A stretch of DNA of 5,374 bases. Origin: Candidatus Pacearchaeota archaeon. Lineage in GTDB: Archaea > Nanobdellota > Nanobdellia > Pacearchaeales > GW2011-AR1. Shown piece after piece: positions 4,396 to 5,374 of the stretch. The notes beneath the pieces are model-generated. The model searched no databases, was not told where the DNA came from, and saw nothing but the letters and a program-made list of their open reading frames with translations. Both the position numbers and the translations under genes were made by a program. The stretch is taken from NCBI GenBank assembly GCA_018303895.1, contig JAGVXJ010000026.1, positions 1-5,374 of the forward strand. The letters run 5' to 3'. Each line of letters starts with the position of its first letter. Within the stretch, counting starts at the first letter, position 1.

Positions 4396-5374
4396 ATGGA
4401 TTGGTTAATCTGGGTTTATTTGCTTGTTTTTTTCTTTGGTTTTTTTTTCATGTTTATTTTTTTAATTCTTCATTACAGATACAAATCTTTTTTGCATTAT
4501 GTTCCTCCACTTTCAAAAGAAAAACCTTTGATTTCTTTTCTTGTTCCAGCATACAATGAAGAGAAAACTATCAAAAAAACAGTAACCAGTTTGATTGCTC
4601 TTGATTATCCTATGAATAAAAAAGAAATTATTATAATTAACGATGGGAGTAAAGACGGCACATTAAAAATTGCGAGGGCTCTCGAAAAAAAATATTCTTG
4701 CATTAAAGTTTTGGACAAACCTAATTCTGGAAAAGCAGATTCTTTAAATGAAGCGATAAAAATGATTCATGGAAAATTCATGGCTGTCGTCGACGCTGAT
4801 TCTTATCCTAAAAGCGATGCGTTAATTAACATGCTTGGGCATTTTGGAGATACCACCGTCGGTGCAGTAACCTCAAGAGTTCTTGTTAAAAACAAAAAAA
4901 ATTGGTTAGAAAAATTTCAGATTATGGACTATTCAATTATTGCCTGGACGAGAAAGTTGCTTGATTTTGTAGATTCAGTTTATGTTACCAACGGACCATT
5001 CAGTCTTTACCGAACGTCGGTGGTTAGAAAAATTGGGGGCTTTGACACAAAAAATCTTACTGAAGATATAGAAATAACTTGGCATATTTTGAGCGCGGGA
5101 TATACAACGAGAATGTCCTACGACGCAATTGTTTACACCAGTGTTCCGAGCAGACTTAAAGAATGGATTAAACAGCGTGTTAGATGGAATCTCGGCGGGC
5201 TCCAGACGATAATCAAATACAGAAAAGATTTTTTCAAGAAAGGTGTTTTCGGTTATTTTATTCTTCCTTATGTCTCTTCTGCTTTTTTCTTTGCTATTAT
5301 TGGATTTTTTCTTTTTCTAAGATATCTTTGGCTCAAGGGTTCTTACCAACTGGTTTCTCTTTTTTATTTATTCA
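4396..5374 (+). CDS. membrane-anchored family 2 glycosyltransferase, processive type (3' end outside window)
   Basis: The first 326 residues are visible and the frame is open to the last base. An N-terminal membrane helix (about 4-26, very Phe-rich) is followed by a cytoplasmic GT-A domain: ISFLVPAYNEE (46-56) starts the nucleotide-sugar fold, INDGSKDGT (81-89) binds the nucleotide, SGKADSLN (111-118), VVDADS (131-136) carries the metal-binding DxD, TNGPFSLYR (198-206) is in the acceptor region, LTEDIEITWH (221-230) holds the catalytic Asp, and KQRVRWNLGG (259-268) is the Q-x-x-R-W motif. A further membrane helix begins near 285. The Q-x-x-R-W motif marks processive enzymes of the cellulose, chitin, hyaluronan and poly-N-acetylglucosamine synthase type, so the likely product is a secreted surface polysaccharide; the sugar cannot be told from sequence. 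The ATG comes one base after the scpB stop. Confidence 0.88.
   Translation, partial: MDWLIWVYLLVFFFGFFFMFIFLILHYRYKSFLHYVPPLSKEKPLISFLVPAYNEEKTIKKTVTSLIALDYPMNKKEIIIINDGSKDGTLKIARALEKKYSCIKVLDKPNSGKADSLNEAIKMIHGKFMAVVDADSYPKSDALINMLGHFGDTTVGAVTSRVLVKNKKNWLEKFQIMDYSIIAWTRKLLDFVDSVYVTNGPFSLYRTSVVRKIGGFDTKNLTEDIEITWHILSAGYTTRMSYDAIVYTSVPSRLKEWIKQRVRWNLGGLQTIIKYRKDFFKKGVFGYFILPYVSSAFFFAIIGFFLFLRYLWLKGSYQLVSLFYLF

Overview
The window is an AT-rich stretch (mostly well under 35% GC by eye) that most resembles the genome of a DPANN-type archaeon of the Woesearchaeota/Pacearchaeota kind. The evidence is: several starts have a TATA-like element about 24-26 bases upstream and little or no Shine-Dalgarno sequence, as expected for archaeal leaderless mRNAs; the tyrosine recombinase ends in the -KSPLxxL tail I associate with archaeal XerA; the SMC partner ScpB is of the kind seen in these archaea; and the membrane protein is a half-size MFS protein. 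TGA is used as a stop, so the code is standard. The lineage is an inference, with no marker gene present to prove it.

Layout from left to right. (1) 1-144: an open frame ending in TGA that could be a tiny four-cysteine protein. (2) 234-1175 (+): a XerA/XerC/D-type tyrosine recombinase with all catalytic residues and an unusual insertion of about 30 residues. (3) 1217-2536 (-): a two-gene operon, convergent with xerA, encoding a six-helix half-size MFS protein followed 12 bases later by a P-loop kinase of the uridine kinase type. (4) 2537-2843: a gene-free stretch with a GC-rich island that holds a textbook G-quadruplex motif beside a GC hairpin on the minus strand. (5) 2844-3344 (-): a 166-residue protein I do not recognise. 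(6) 3345-3770: a gene-free stretch with a 9-bp inverted repeat bracketing a pyrimidine-rich segment, a small hairpin, and three near-identical 71-76 bp tandem repeats that run straight into the TATA element of the next gene. (7) 3771-5374 (+): scpB, followed one base later by a membrane-anchored processive-type family 2 glycosyltransferase that runs off the window.

Functionally, two genes concern chromosome maintenance (xerA for dimer resolution, scpB for condensin loading and segregation), but they are not in one operon and scpA is not in the window. The glycosyltransferase probably builds a surface or extracellular polysaccharide. The kinase-MFS pair looks like a small accessory module. The least ordinary content is non-coding: the G-quadruplex island, the tandem repeats at the scpB promoter, and a short dispersed motif (TTGCTCAC, four copies, all intergenic) that lies on both sides of the kinase-MFS operon. 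I do not see a defence system, CRISPR array, tRNA or rRNA, and I make no claim that the window holds a complete new system.
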